Shown here: one piece after another, positions 9,661-18,054 of the stretch
Layout of the letters: every line of letters begins with the position of its first letter
Position numbering within the stretch: position 1 is the first letter of the stretch
Source: Duganella sp. BuS-21
Lineage (GTDB): Bacteria > Pseudomonadota > Gammaproteobacteria > Burkholderiales > Burkholderiaceae_D
DNA: 64,000 nt
Direction: 5' to 3'
NCBI GenBank assembly: GCA_041874725.1
Contig: CP097466.1
Span: 5,146,001 to 5,210,000 of the forward strand
Made by a program: the position numbers and the translations under genes
Notes under the pieces: model-generated
What the model was told of the DNA's origin: nothing
The model's input: only the letters and a program-made list of their open reading frames with translations
The model's database searches: none

Positions 9661-11940
9661 TTATTTGGTGTCGAAAGTGGTGACGCCGTCCCAGTCCGCA
9701 CCGGGCGGATGTTCGCGGAAGTAGGCGATGCGCTCGACATACAACTGGTACAGGCCGCGCTGCGGCGACCGGGCTTGCAGCTCGGCCAGGATGGCCGAGG
9801 CCTGGTCCCAGCGCTGCCCGCGCACGCAGGCCAGCGCCTCGTGCCAGCGCTGCACTTCGCTGCGGGTGGCGTCGTCGGTATCCTGCACCAGCGCCACCGG
9901 CTCGAAGATCGCCACCGGCTCGTTCTTGCCTTTCACCCGCACCAGGTCCAACTCGCGGTAGGTGAATTCCGGCGTCGACGCGCGGGTGGTCTCGCCCACC
10001 GCGATGCCCACGCCATACACTTTGGTGATCCCTTCCAGGCGCGAGCCGAGGTTGACGGCGTCGCCCATCACCGTATAAGCGCGGCGGATATTGGAGCCCA
10101 TGTCGCCCACGTGCATCACGCCGGTGTTGACGCCGATGCCGATCTTCAGTTCCGGCCAGCCGCGCGCCAGGAAATCCTGGTTCAGGCGCTTGGCGCTGGC
10201 CTGCATCAGCAGCGAGGTGGCAACGCCACGGCGGGCGTGGTCGTTGAACGCCACCGGCGCGCCCCAGAACGCCATCACGGCGTCGCCGATGTACTTGTCC
10301 AGCGTGCCCTGGTGGGCGCTGCGGATGTCTTCCGACATGGCCGTCAGGTAGAGGTTGATGTATTCGCGCAGCGCCTTCGGCGTCAGGCCTTCGGAGATGG
10401 TGGTGAAGCCGCGGACGTCGACGAACATCACGGTCAGCTCGCGGCTCTCGCCGTCCATATTGTATTTTTCCGGATCTTCGGCCATCTCGGCCACCAGCTC
10501 GGGCGCCACGTATTCGCCGAAGCGCGACACCAGCGCCGCCCCCTTGCGCACCTCGAAGAAATAGCCCCAGGCGACGTTGACCACGAACACGCTGGCGATC
10601 ACGATCACCAGCATGGCCAAGTTGAAGATCAAATCCTGCTCGGCATACTGGTAGTAGTTGAAGCCGACGGCCGCCGCCAGCACCGTCACGCCCAGCAGGA
10701 TGGCGCGCAGCGGCGACAGCGCCGCCAGCGCGAAGCTCAACGCCAGGCCGACCACCAGGATTTCCGCAGCCTCGGCCACGAAAGCCCAGTAGGGGCGCGA
10801 CTTGAACCGGTTGTCGAGGATGGAGCGGATCATATTGGCGTGGATTTCCACTCCGGGATATTCCGGGTTGACCGGCGTGGCCCGCAAGTCGACCAGGCCG
10901 GGCGCCGTGGTGCCGATCAGCACCACCGTGCCTTTCAGCAGCTCCACCGGCGCGCGGCTGGTCAGCACGTCGGCCGCCGATACATAGCGGAACGAGCCGC
11001 CGTGCGGCCCGCCGACGCCACGGTATTGCACCACGGTGCTCATCGCCTCGCCGACCGGAATCAGGCGCTGCTTTTTGCCCGGCAGCAGGATGGTCAGGTA
11101 ATCGTAGCCGCCGCTGTCGAGCTGCGACTGCGACAGTTCGTCGACGTTCTCGGCCAGCAGCGGCTTGACCGCCAGCGCGTTCAGGTACAGCGACGCCGTC
11201 GCCAGCGACAGCGACGGATAGTAATCCTCGCCGACCTGCTGGATCAGGTAAGCGGTGCGGACGATGCCGTCCGGATCGGTCACCACCGAGAAGCTGCCGG
11301 CGCCGGCCGCCGCCTGCGTCAGCACCGGCACATTGGCTTCGTAGCCGGGTGCGTTGTAGGCGGTCAGTTCGCGGCCGTTGAGGTCGGCCTCCGAGAACAG
11401 CGGCTTGGGCAGCGCGCCCTTGATCTGGTCCGGCGACAGGTTGAAGCCGAGGATCACCTGCTTGCCTTGCAGCGCGCTGGCGAACACGCCGTCGTAATCC
11501 ATCTGCGGCTTGAGTTCATCGAGCCGCTGGCGCAGCGCCGGCACGTCCTTCAGCGTGGTCCTGGACAGCTTGTCCAGCACGCTGAAGCCGGAACTGGTGT
11601 CCGGCTCGGGGAAGGAAATATCGTAGCCGACCGCCTTGACCTGGTAGTGCTTGGTCAGCTGCGAGATCAGGCTGGCCTGGACGTTGCGGCTCCACGGAAA
11701 GCGGCCGAACTCGGTCAGCGACTTGCCGTCGATGTCGACGATAACGATGCGTTTGTCCAGCACCGGCGCCTGCAGCTTCATGCGTTCGCCGGCCCACAGG
11801 TTGTCGAGGCGGGCCACGGTGTTGTTGCCGAACATGGCCAGCGCATAGGCGACGCCGCCGAAGGTGATCAGCATGCCCAGCAGCCAGCGCGGGCCGTACT
11901 TGAGCAGGACCTTGGTCCATTTCGCAGGCAGCAAGCGCAT
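9661..11940 (-). CDS. CHASE2-domain adenylate/guanylate cyclase
   Basis: The 759-residue protein has an N-terminal membrane segment (about 17–36), a large extracytoplasmic CHASE2 sensor (about 45–385), two or three membrane helices (about 387–460) and a class III nucleotide cyclase domain (about 500–690). In the catalytic domain FVDVRGFT (D508) and KYIGDAVMAFWG (K549, D553) supply the metal and purine contacts, and YTVMGDAVNLGSRLE the rest of the active site. It should make cAMP (or cGMP) in response to a periplasmic signal. Its start codon overlaps the stop of the HD-GYP gene as ATGA, so the two are translationally coupled. The ligand is unknown. Confidence 0.92.
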   Translation of the reverse strand: MRLLPAKWTKVLLKYGPRWLLGMLITFGGVAYALAMFGNNTVARLDNLWAGERMKLQAPVLDKRIVIVDIDGKSLTEFGRFPWSRNVQASLISQLTKHYQVKAVGYDISFPEPDTSSGFSVLDKLSRTTLKDVPALRQRLDELKPQMDYDGVFASALQGKQVILGFNLSPDQIKGALPKPLFSEADLNGRELTAYNAPGYEANVPVLTQAAAGAGSFSVVTDPDGIVRTAYLIQQVGEDYYPSLSLATASLYLNALAVKPLLAENVDELSQSQLDSGGYDYLTILLPGKKQRLIPVGEAMSTVVQYRGVGGPHGGSFRYVSAADVLTSRAPVELLKGTVVLIGTTAPGLVDLRATPVNPEYPGVEIHANMIRSILDNRFKSRPYWAFVAEAAEILVVGLALSFALAALSPLRAILLGVTVLAAAVGFNYYQYAEQDLIFNLAMLVIVIASVFVVNVAWGYFFEVRKGAALVSRFGEYVAPELVAEMAEDPEKYNMDGESRELTVMFVDVRGFTTISEGLTPKALREYINLYLTAMSEDIRSAHQGTLDKYIGDAVMAFWGAPVAFNDHARRGVATSLLMQASAKRLNQDFLARGWPELKIGIGVNTGVMHVGDMGSNIRRAYTVMGDAVNLGSRLEGITKVYGVGIAVGETTRASTPEFTYRELDLVRVKGKNEPVAIFEPVALVQDTDDATRSEVQRWHEALACVRGQRWDQASAILAELQARSPQRGLYQLYVERIAYFREHPPGADWDGVTTFDTK

Positions 11941-13568
11941 CAGGGCGTGTAGCCTGGAATCTTGGCTTCGTCGATGAAGTCGATCTGTTTTTCGTCCATA
12001 TTCTTACGGGCGAATTCCATGTAGATCTGCTTGCGGATAAAGATGTCGAACAGGTCGGGATCGATGTGGCCGTTGAGCGCGAAGTTGCCCAGGATACGCA
12101 AGGACTCGGTCAGCATCTTGCCCTTCTTGTACGGCCGGTCCTTGGCGGTCAGCGCCTCGAAGATGTCGGCGATCGCCATCACCCGCGCCTGCACCGACAT
12201 CTGCGCCTTGGTCAGGCCGCGCGGATAGCCTTTGCCGTCCATGCGCTCGTGGTGGCCGCCGGCGTATTCGGGCACGTTCTTCAGGTGCTTGGGCCACGGC
12301 AGCGCCTCCAGCATCTTGATGCTCATGACGATGTGGTTGTTGATTTCCTTGCGCTCGGCGTCGGTCAGGGTGCCGAACTTGATGGTCAGGTTCATCATCT
12401 CGTCGGCATCGAGGAAGTCGCGCTCGACGCCGTCCGGGCCGGTCCAGCGGTGCCGGCCGATGACCTTGACGCGTTCCTGGTCTTCCGGCTTCATGCCCTC
12501 GCCGCCGACGTTGGCCACGCGGATGAACTCGCGCTCGGCGCGCAGCGCAGCCTGCTGCTGCGCCAGCTCTTCGTCGATGGCGGCGAAGGCTTCGGCGGAA
12601 CCGGCGCCGAGTGCGAGCTTGCGCTTGAGCGCGGCGATCTCGGCGTCGCGCAGCAGCACTTCGAAGCGGGTGTCGATCACGGCGATGCGGTCGAAAATGG
12701 TTTCCAGCTTGGTGGCCTTGTCCACCACGTGTACCGGGGTGGTGATCTTGCCGCAGTCGTGCAGCAGGCCGGCCAGCCACAATTCCTTGCGGTCGGCATC
12801 GCTCATGCGGAAATCGGCCATCGCGCCGCTGTCGGTCTCGTGGACGGCCTCGGCCAGCATCATGGTCAGTTCCGGCACGAACTGGCAATGGCGGCCGGTG
12901 TACGGCGATTTTTCGTCGATGCCGATGTTGATCAGGTTGACCAGCGATTCCAGCAGCTCTTCCAGCTGGAAGATCAGGCGCTGGTGCGTCAGCGCCACCG
13001 CCGCCTGCGCGGCCAGGGCTTCGATGAAGCGCTGGTCGGTCTGGGTGAAGGCGCGGATGTCGCCGGTGTCGGTGTCCTTGGCGTTGATCAGCTGCAGCAC
13101 GCCCACCAGTTCACCTTCGTGGTCGCTCATCGGCACCGTCAGGAAGGACTGCGAATGGTAGCCGCGCAGCTGGTCGAACTTGACCATGCCGGAGAAGTTG
13201 AAGACGTCGGCTTTATACACATCCTCGATGTTGACCGACAGGCCGAAGTGGGCCGCATAGGCCGCCACCGCCGACAGATTCTTGTCGCCCTGGTCGTCGT
13301 ACAGCGCCACGCCGCCGCTCGGCGCTTCGGTGCCGGAGCCGCCCTGGTGGATGTTGAGCGTGTCGTTGAGCAGGATGTGGAAATTCAGTTGCTGCTTGTC
13401 CTCGCTGGGACGGTACAGCGTGCCGCCGTCGGCATTGGTCATGCCCTTGGCGACCAGCAGTATACGCTCCAGCAAGGAATCGGTATCGTGATTGCTGCCC
13501 AGCTGGACGCTGAGTTCGGTCAGCTGGTCCAGTCGCTGGGAGATTTGGATTTGATTCAACTCTTGCAT
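11940..13568 (-). CDS. GAF/HD-GYP-domain phosphohydrolase
   Basis: The 542-residue protein has an N-terminal GAF domain (about 15–195), a short helical linker, and an HD-GYP domain. The metal-binding HD pair is H270–D271 in LLHDCGK; HHERMDGKGYP lies at 439–449, with GYP at 447–449. Between the two halves is an insert of roughly 110 residues, partly coiled coil, that ordinary HD-GYP domains lack. HD-GYP enzymes hydrolyse cyclic di-GMP, so this should lower c-di-GMP under control of a GAF ligand. A TTG 18 bases upstream would add six residues; the ATG at 13568 is preferred. The gene is first in an operon with the cyclase and diverges from the MBL hydrolase gene. Confidence 0.88.
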   Translation of the reverse strand: MQELNQIQISQRLDQLTELSVQLGSNHDTDSLLERILLVAKGMTNADGGTLYRPSEDKQQLNFHILLNDTLNIHQGGSGTEAPSGGVALYDDQGDKNLSAVAAYAAHFGLSVNIEDVYKADVFNFSGMVKFDQLRGYHSQSFLTVPMSDHEGELVGVLQLINAKDTDTGDIRAFTQTDQRFIEALAAQAAVALTHQRLIFQLEELLESLVNLINIGIDEKSPYTGRHCQFVPELTMMLAEAVHETDSGAMADFRMSDADRKELWLAGLLHDCGKITTPVHVVDKATKLETIFDRIAVIDTRFEVLLRDAEIAALKRKLALGAGSAEAFAAIDEELAQQQAALRAEREFIRVANVGGEGMKPEDQERVKVIGRHRWTGPDGVERDFLDADEMMNLTIKFGTLTDAERKEINNHIVMSIKMLEALPWPKHLKNVPEYAGGHHERMDGKGYPRGLTKAQMSVQARVMAIADIFEALTAKDRPYKKGKMLTESLRILGNFALNGHIDPDLFDIFIRKQIYMEFARKNMDEKQIDFIDEAKIPGYTP

Positions 13569-13674
13569 GGTTGTTATTCTTGACAACGTTTTGGACGAGA
13601 CACAGACAGGGCGCGACTCGCAAGCGCAGTTTGGGAGTGTAGCTCCAGCGCAAGCTGTTGTACATAAGGAAATT

Positions 13675-13699
13675 GCCGATGCGACGAATTTGCATCGGC
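13675..13699. promoter_or_regulatory. Inverted repeat in the divergent HD-GYP / MBL intergenic region
   Basis: GCCGATGC and GCATCGGC are perfect reverse complements with nine bases between them. The element lies in the 242-base gap between two divergent genes, so it is better read as an operator for one or both than as a terminator, although a TTTT follows on the plus strand. The rest of the gap is A-rich near the MBL start and shows no clear -10/-35 pair. Confidence 0.4.
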
Positions 13700-13810
13700 T
13701 TTTCCCTCTTGGCAGAAAAAAAAGCTATCATCGGCTGTAGATAAGCGGGCAACAAACAACAAAACCAACAAATCAAACAACAACAATAAGAGCACATCAG
13801 GGATCGTCGT

Positions 13811-14707
13811 ATGAAATTCAAATTTTGGGGTGTTCGTGGTTCCATCCCGTCCCCCGGCCCGCGCACGGCGCGCTACGGTGGCAACACCACCTGCATCGAA
13901 GTTCGCACCGACGACGACACCCTGATCGTCATCGACGGCGGCACCGGCATTTTTTCGCTGGCGCAGTCGCTGATCCAGGATAAATCCAAGCCCATCCACG
14001 CCAACATCTTCATCACCCACAGCCACTGGGACCACATCCACGGCCTGCCCTTCTTCACGCCGCTGTTCATCCGAGGCAGCCGGGTGCGCCTGCACGGCGT
14101 GACCGACCCGGTGACCGGCAACGGCATCGAGCACGTGATGGGCGTGCAGCTGCAAAACAGCTACTTCCCCGTCAGCGAAACCCAGATGGACGCCACCATC
14201 GAATACCGCACGCTGGAAGTCGAGCAGCCGATCGAAGTGGGCGACGCGGTGGTCAGCAACGTGGTGATGAACCACCCGGTGACCGACCTCGGCTACCGCA
14301 TCGCATGCAACGGCCGCTCGGTGTTCTTCACCGGCGACCACGAGCCGCACTACAATATCCACCCGCTCGACCATGCGGAACATGCCGACTACGGGCGCTG
14401 GATCGAACAGCGCAACGCCGCCATCGACGCCGCCGTGCAAGGGGTGGACGCGCTGATCGTCGACTGTTCCTACACGCGCGAGGAATATCCGGCCAAGCAG
14501 GGCTGGGGCCACGGCACCTTCGACTCGGCGTTCGCGCTGGCGCTGCGCGCCGGCGCCAAGGCGCTATACTGCACCCATCACGAACCGACGCGCAGCGACG
14601 ATGAACTCGAAGCCGTGTTTGCCGACGTCATGGCGCGCCACGCCTGCTTGCTGGGCGATTTGCAGGTCTTCCTGGCTTACGAAGGCATGGAAGTAACTCT
14701 GACGTAG
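13811..14707 (+). CDS. MBL-fold metallo-hydrolase
   Basis: The 298-residue protein opens with KFWGVRGSIPSPGP and RYGGNTTCIEV, the signature of the PhnP-like/COG1235 branch of the metallo-beta-lactamase superfamily. THSHWDH at residues 69–75 gives the first zinc ligands, and further His/Asp residues follow (VVMNHPVTD, FTGDHEP, CTHHEP). Members cleave phosphodiesters, some of them cyclic nucleotides; which substrate applies here is unknown. It is cytoplasmic (no signal peptide). AGGGA seven bases before ATG is a suitable ribosome site. The next gene begins 19 bases downstream, and the divergent neighbours make and break nucleotide second messengers. Confidence 0.88.
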   Translation: MKFKFWGVRGSIPSPGPRTARYGGNTTCIEVRTDDDTLIVIDGGTGIFSLAQSLIQDKSKPIHANIFITHSHWDHIHGLPFFTPLFIRGSRVRLHGVTDPVTGNGIEHVMGVQLQNSYFPVSETQMDATIEYRTLEVEQPIEVGDAVVSNVVMNHPVTDLGYRIACNGRSVFFTGDHEPHYNIHPLDHAEHADYGRWIEQRNAAIDAAVQGVDALIVDCSYTREEYPAKQGWGHGTFDSAFALALRAGAKALYCTHHEPTRSDDELEAVFADVMARHACLLGDLQVFLAYEGMEVTLT

Positions 14708-14726
14708 CCCACCTAGCGGAGCGATC

Positions 14727-17042
14727 ATGAATGACGCCGGCGTACGACCTAGTGATGTCGATCTGCGGCTGGCGTTCTTTCAAAAGCTGCAAACCGTTAC
14801 CACGAAAATCCACGCCACCAGCAACCTCGACGAGATCATGCTCGACCTGGGCATGGAGTTCTGCGACCTGTTCAACTGCGACCGCTTCACCCTGTACGCG
14901 ATGGATGTGCAGAAGGACTACATCGTCTCCAAGGTCAAGACCGGGCTGACTTCCTTCCGCGACCTGAAACTGGCGATCACCCCGGCCAGCATCGCCGGCT
15001 ACGTGGCGCTGACGCGCAAGACCGTCAACCTGGCCGACGTCTACGACCAGGCCGAGCTGGGACGCTATTCGCCCGAGCTGCGCTTCCAGCAGGGCGTCGA
15101 CCAGCGCACCGGCTACCGCACCAAGCAGATGCTGGTGGCGCCGCTGATCTCGGTGCAATCGCGCGAGCTGCTCGGCGTGGTCCAGTTCATCAACAACCGC
15201 GACCGCATCCCCTTCTCCAGCATTGCCGAGGACGGCGTCAGGGAGCTGTGCGCAACCTTGTCGGTGGCGTTCTCGCAGCGCATGAAGCCACCGCAGATGG
15301 TACGCACCAAGTATGACGGGCTGGTGACAGCGGCGCTGATCTCGGTCCAGGAACTGGAACAGGCTACGCGCAGCGCGCGCACCCGCGAGCTCGATATCGA
15401 GGACGTGCTGATCGACGAATATGAGATCAAGCCGGCCGCCATCGGCGTCTCGCTGGAAAAACACTTCGGCGTGCCCTACGAGCACTTCCGCGCGGACCGG
15501 CTGAAGCCGGTGGAGCTGTTGAAGAATCTGAAACGCCAGTACGTCGAGGAATCGGGCTGGCTGCCGCTGGAGGATGGCAAGGACGGCCTGCTGGTGGCGG
15601 CGCTGGACCCGGAGCGGGTGGCGCACAGCCACATCGTCGAGCAGATCTTCCCGCGCGCCAAGGCGCTGCTGCGCGTGACCAGCCAGCGCGAGTTCCGGCA
15701 GATGGTGGAGCTGTACTACGGCCACGGCGACAGCGGCAGCGTCGGCGACCTGCTGTCGGGCATGGACGACGTCTATGACGAGGATGGCGAGAGCGGCTCC
15801 GGCGAGCTGTCGGAGGCGGTGGAGAACGAGCTGGTCAAGCTGCTCAACAAGATCATCATGGACGCCTACCGCCAGGGCGTGTCGGACATCCACATCGAAC
15901 CGCTGCCGGGCAAGGGCAAGACCGGCATTCGCTTCCGCAAGGACGGCACGCTGGTGCCCTACATCGAAATCCCGGCCAGCTACCGGGCGGCGCTGGTGGC
16001 GCGGGTGAAGATCATGTGCGACCTCGACATCTCCGAGCGCCGCAAGCCGCAGGACGGCAAGATCAAGTTCAAGAAATACGGCCCGCTCGACATCGAGCTG
16101 CGGGTGGCGACCATTCCCTCGTCGGGCGGCGTGGAAGACATCGTCATGCGGATATTGGCGGCCGGCGAACCGATCCCGCTCGACAAGCTGGGCGTGCTGC
16201 CGTTCAACCTGGAGCGGCTGCGCGCCACGGTGAGCAAGCCCTACGGCCTGTTCTTCGTCTGCGGCCCGACCGGTTCCGGCAAGACCACCACGCTGCATTC
16301 GGTGCTGAATTATCTGAACACGCCGGACACCAAGATCTGGACCGCCGAAGACCCGGTCGAGATCACGCAGAAAGGCCTGCGACAGGTGCAGGTGAACCGC
16401 AAGGCCGGACTCGATTTCGCCAGCGTGATGCGGGCGTTTCTGCGCGCCGATCCAGACATCATCATGGTCGGCGAGATGCGCGACAAGGAAACCGTCAGCA
16501 TGGGCATCGAAGCCTCGCTGACCGGCCACCTGGTGTTCTCCACGCTGCACACCAACAGCGCGCCGGAATCGATCGTGCGGCTGCTGGACATGGGCATGGA
16601 CCCGTTCAATTTTTCCGACGCGCTGCTGGGCATCCTGGCGCAGCGCCTGGCCAAGCGCCTGTGCGGCAAATGCAAGCAAGCCTACGAACCATCGGCGCAG
16701 GAATTGGATGCGCTGCTGAAGGAATATTGCGAAGCATTGCTGGACCCGCCCACGGTGCTGGCGCGCTGGCGCCAGCAATACACCAAGGACGGCAAGTTCA
16801 CGCTGTACCGCGCGGTGGGCTGCGACGACTGCACCAAGGGCTACCGTGGCCGCGTCGGCCTGCACGAACTGATGATCGGCACCGACCAGATCAAGAAGCT
16901 GCTACAGGAACATGCCCGCGTCGCTCAGTTGCTGGCGGCCGCACTGGAAGACGGCATGCTGACCCTGAAAATGGACGGCATCGAAAAGGTTCTTTTAGGG
17001 ATCACCGACATCAAGATGGTGCGGGCGGTGTGCATCAAGTAG
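14727..17042 (+). CDS. GspE/PilB-family secretion ATPase with N-terminal GAF domain
   Basis: The 771-residue protein combines a GAF domain (about 20–190), a GspE/MshE N-terminal domain (about 205–330) and a type II/IV secretion ATPase domain. Walker A is GPTGSGKTT at 513–521 and the Walker B region is DPDIIMVGEMRD at 575–586. CGKC (646–649) and CDDC (699–702) form the zinc finger of PilB/GspE proteins. Such ATPases drive type IV pilus or type II secretion assembly. No pilC, pilQ or gsp gene is nearby, so this is an orphan. Many MshE-type N-domains bind cyclic di-GMP, a plausible but untested link to the adjacent HD-GYP gene. GGAG precedes the ATG. Confidence 0.9.
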   Translation: MNDAGVRPSDVDLRLAFFQKLQTVTTKIHATSNLDEIMLDLGMEFCDLFNCDRFTLYAMDVQKDYIVSKVKTGLTSFRDLKLAITPASIAGYVALTRKTVNLADVYDQAELGRYSPELRFQQGVDQRTGYRTKQMLVAPLISVQSRELLGVVQFINNRDRIPFSSIAEDGVRELCATLSVAFSQRMKPPQMVRTKYDGLVTAALISVQELEQATRSARTRELDIEDVLIDEYEIKPAAIGVSLEKHFGVPYEHFRADRLKPVELLKNLKRQYVEESGWLPLEDGKDGLLVAALDPERVAHSHIVEQIFPRAKALLRVTSQREFRQMVELYYGHGDSGSVGDLLSGMDDVYDEDGESGSGELSEAVENELVKLLNKIIMDAYRQGVSDIHIEPLPGKGKTGIRFRKDGTLVPYIEIPASYRAALVARVKIMCDLDISERRKPQDGKIKFKKYGPLDIELRVATIPSSGGVEDIVMRILAAGEPIPLDKLGVLPFNLERLRATVSKPYGLFFVCGPTGSGKTTTLHSVLNYLNTPDTKIWTAEDPVEITQKGLRQVQVNRKAGLDFASVMRAFLRADPDIIMVGEMRDKETVSMGIEASLTGHLVFSTLHTNSAPESIVRLLDMGMDPFNFSDALLGILAQRLAKRLCGKCKQAYEPSAQELDALLKEYCEALLDPPTVLARWRQQYTKDGKFTLYRAVGCDDCTKGYRGRVGLHELMIGTDQIKKLLQEHARVAQLLAAALEDGMLTLKMDGIEKVLLGITDIKMVRAVCIK

Positions 17043-17500
17043 CCGCGCGGCTTGCGGCGGCGGTCGGCCAGGGCGCGCAGTCGCGCCAGGCCGGCTTTCA
17101 GGTTGAACGAGCGGCCGGCCAAGGTGGCGTTGACCAGCTCGGCGGCCAGCGCGATCGACGGCGCGGCGGCGCTTTGCGAGCTATACGGCAGCACCAGGCG
17201 ATAGCGGCCGGCCATGCGCGGCACCACGCCGACAAAGGCCACGGTCACCTCGTTCAGCGCCAGGCGGCGCAGTTCGATGGCGGTTTGCTGCAGCAGTTCG
17301 ACAATGACAGGCACCTCGTCAGCACGGCGGCCCACCAGGCCGTGCAGGCGACGCAGGCCGGGCAAGGCGGCGTACAGCCGTTGTTGCAATTGTTCGGTTT
17401 GTTCTGGCGTCACCGGCTCGAGTTCAACGATGCTCAACAGGCAAGGTTGGGTAGAGTAACGGTTGCCGCTCTCCAGGTAGCGTTGATCTATGATTTTCAT
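16925..17500 (-). CDS. Small protein resembling the N-terminal domain of cyanophycin synthetase
   Basis: The 191-residue reading frame has the pattern of the cyanophycin synthetase (CphA) N-domain: an opening 'R.LES.NRYS...CLLSIVELE', then LPGLRRL, a helix with VIVELLQQTAIELRRL, EVTVAFVGVV, YRLVLPYSSQ and finally FNLKAGLARLRALAD. The ATP-grasp and Mur-ligase domains of real CphA are absent, so it cannot make cyanophycin alone. The last about 39 codons run antisense through the 3' end of the GspE-type gene (118-base overlap), and this tail looks less protein-like. It is downstream of the GNAT gene by 70 bases. Either a free-standing regulatory or adaptor domain or a degraded gene is possible. 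Confidence 0.6.
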   Translation of the reverse strand: MKIIDQRYLESGNRYSTQPCLLSIVELEPVTPEQTEQLQQRLYAALPGLRRLHGLVGRRADEVPVIVELLQQTAIELRRLALNEVTVAFVGVVPRMAGRYRLVLPYSSQSAAAPSIALAAELVNATLAGRSFNLKAGLARLRALADRRRKPRGYLMHTARTILMSVIPKRTFSMPSIFRVSMPSSSAAASN

Positions 17501-17570
17501 GGACACCATTGTGACGCTTGCCGAGCCCGTCCGTAAGCAGCATCCGCCGCAAGGTTTTGTAAGACCAGAC

Positions 17571-18029
17571 TTACAGCTGCTTTTCGAAACACACGGCCAG
17601 GGGATTGCCGATGTACTTGCCGTAGTTGGCGATGCGGCGGTAGCCGCGCGCCTCGTAGAAGTCGACTGCGCGGCGGTTGACCAGCCGCGTCTCCAGCCAG
17701 ACGGCCTGATAGCCGCAAAGGACCGCCTCGGCCTCCAGGAAGCGCAGCACGGCGCTGCCGACGCCGCTGGTGCCGTGACGCGCATACATGCGCTTGATCT
17801 CGGCCACGCCCGGCTCCAGCGGCCGGAAGGCGCCGCAACCGAGCGCCGCGCCGCTGTCGTCGCGCGCCACCACGAAACAAGCCATCGGCCCGCGTACATC
17901 CTCAACATCGAACGATGCCCTGCCGCCGTCGCCGGTGATGGCCTGCAGCGTGGTCGACAACTCCGCCATCAAAGCAAGCGAATCGGCCGCCCCCGGATCT
18001 TCCGCTGCAAGTTGGATATCGTTGGTCAT
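17571..18029 (-). CDS. GNAT-family N-acetyltransferase
   Basis: The 152-residue product fits a single GNAT domain: CGAFRPLEPGVAEIKRMYA is the beta-4/acetyl-CoA entry strand, followed by a helix (GVGSAVLRFLEAEAVLCGY) and the C-terminal NRRAVDFYEARGYRRI, typical of the family's 'A..FY...GF' end. The usual RGxGxG loop is degenerate (RHGTSGVGS). The ATG at 18029 has GGAGAG upstream, whereas a longer frame would read through an unlikely leader. The substrate is not evident. It lies 25 bases downstream of the response regulator gene and could share its transcript. Confidence 0.85.
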   Translation of the reverse strand: MTNDIQLAAEDPGAADSLALMAELSTTLQAITGDGGRASFDVEDVRGPMACFVVARDDSGAALGCGAFRPLEPGVAEIKRMYARHGTSGVGSAVLRFLEAEAVLCGYQAVWLETRLVNRRAVDFYEARGYRRIANYGKYIGNPLAVCFEKQL

Positions 18030-18054
18030 GGCAGGCTCTCCAGAATGGCAGGAC

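Noticed and set aside
9646..11952. 768-codon open frame on the plus strand
   Set aside because: It is the mirror of the cyclase gene, rich in His/Arg/Gln without domains; high-GC genes often leave their antisense frame open.
13569..13586. TTG start six codons upstream for the HD-GYP gene
   Set aside because: No better ribosome site than the ATG at 13568, and the extra residues lie outside the GAF domain.
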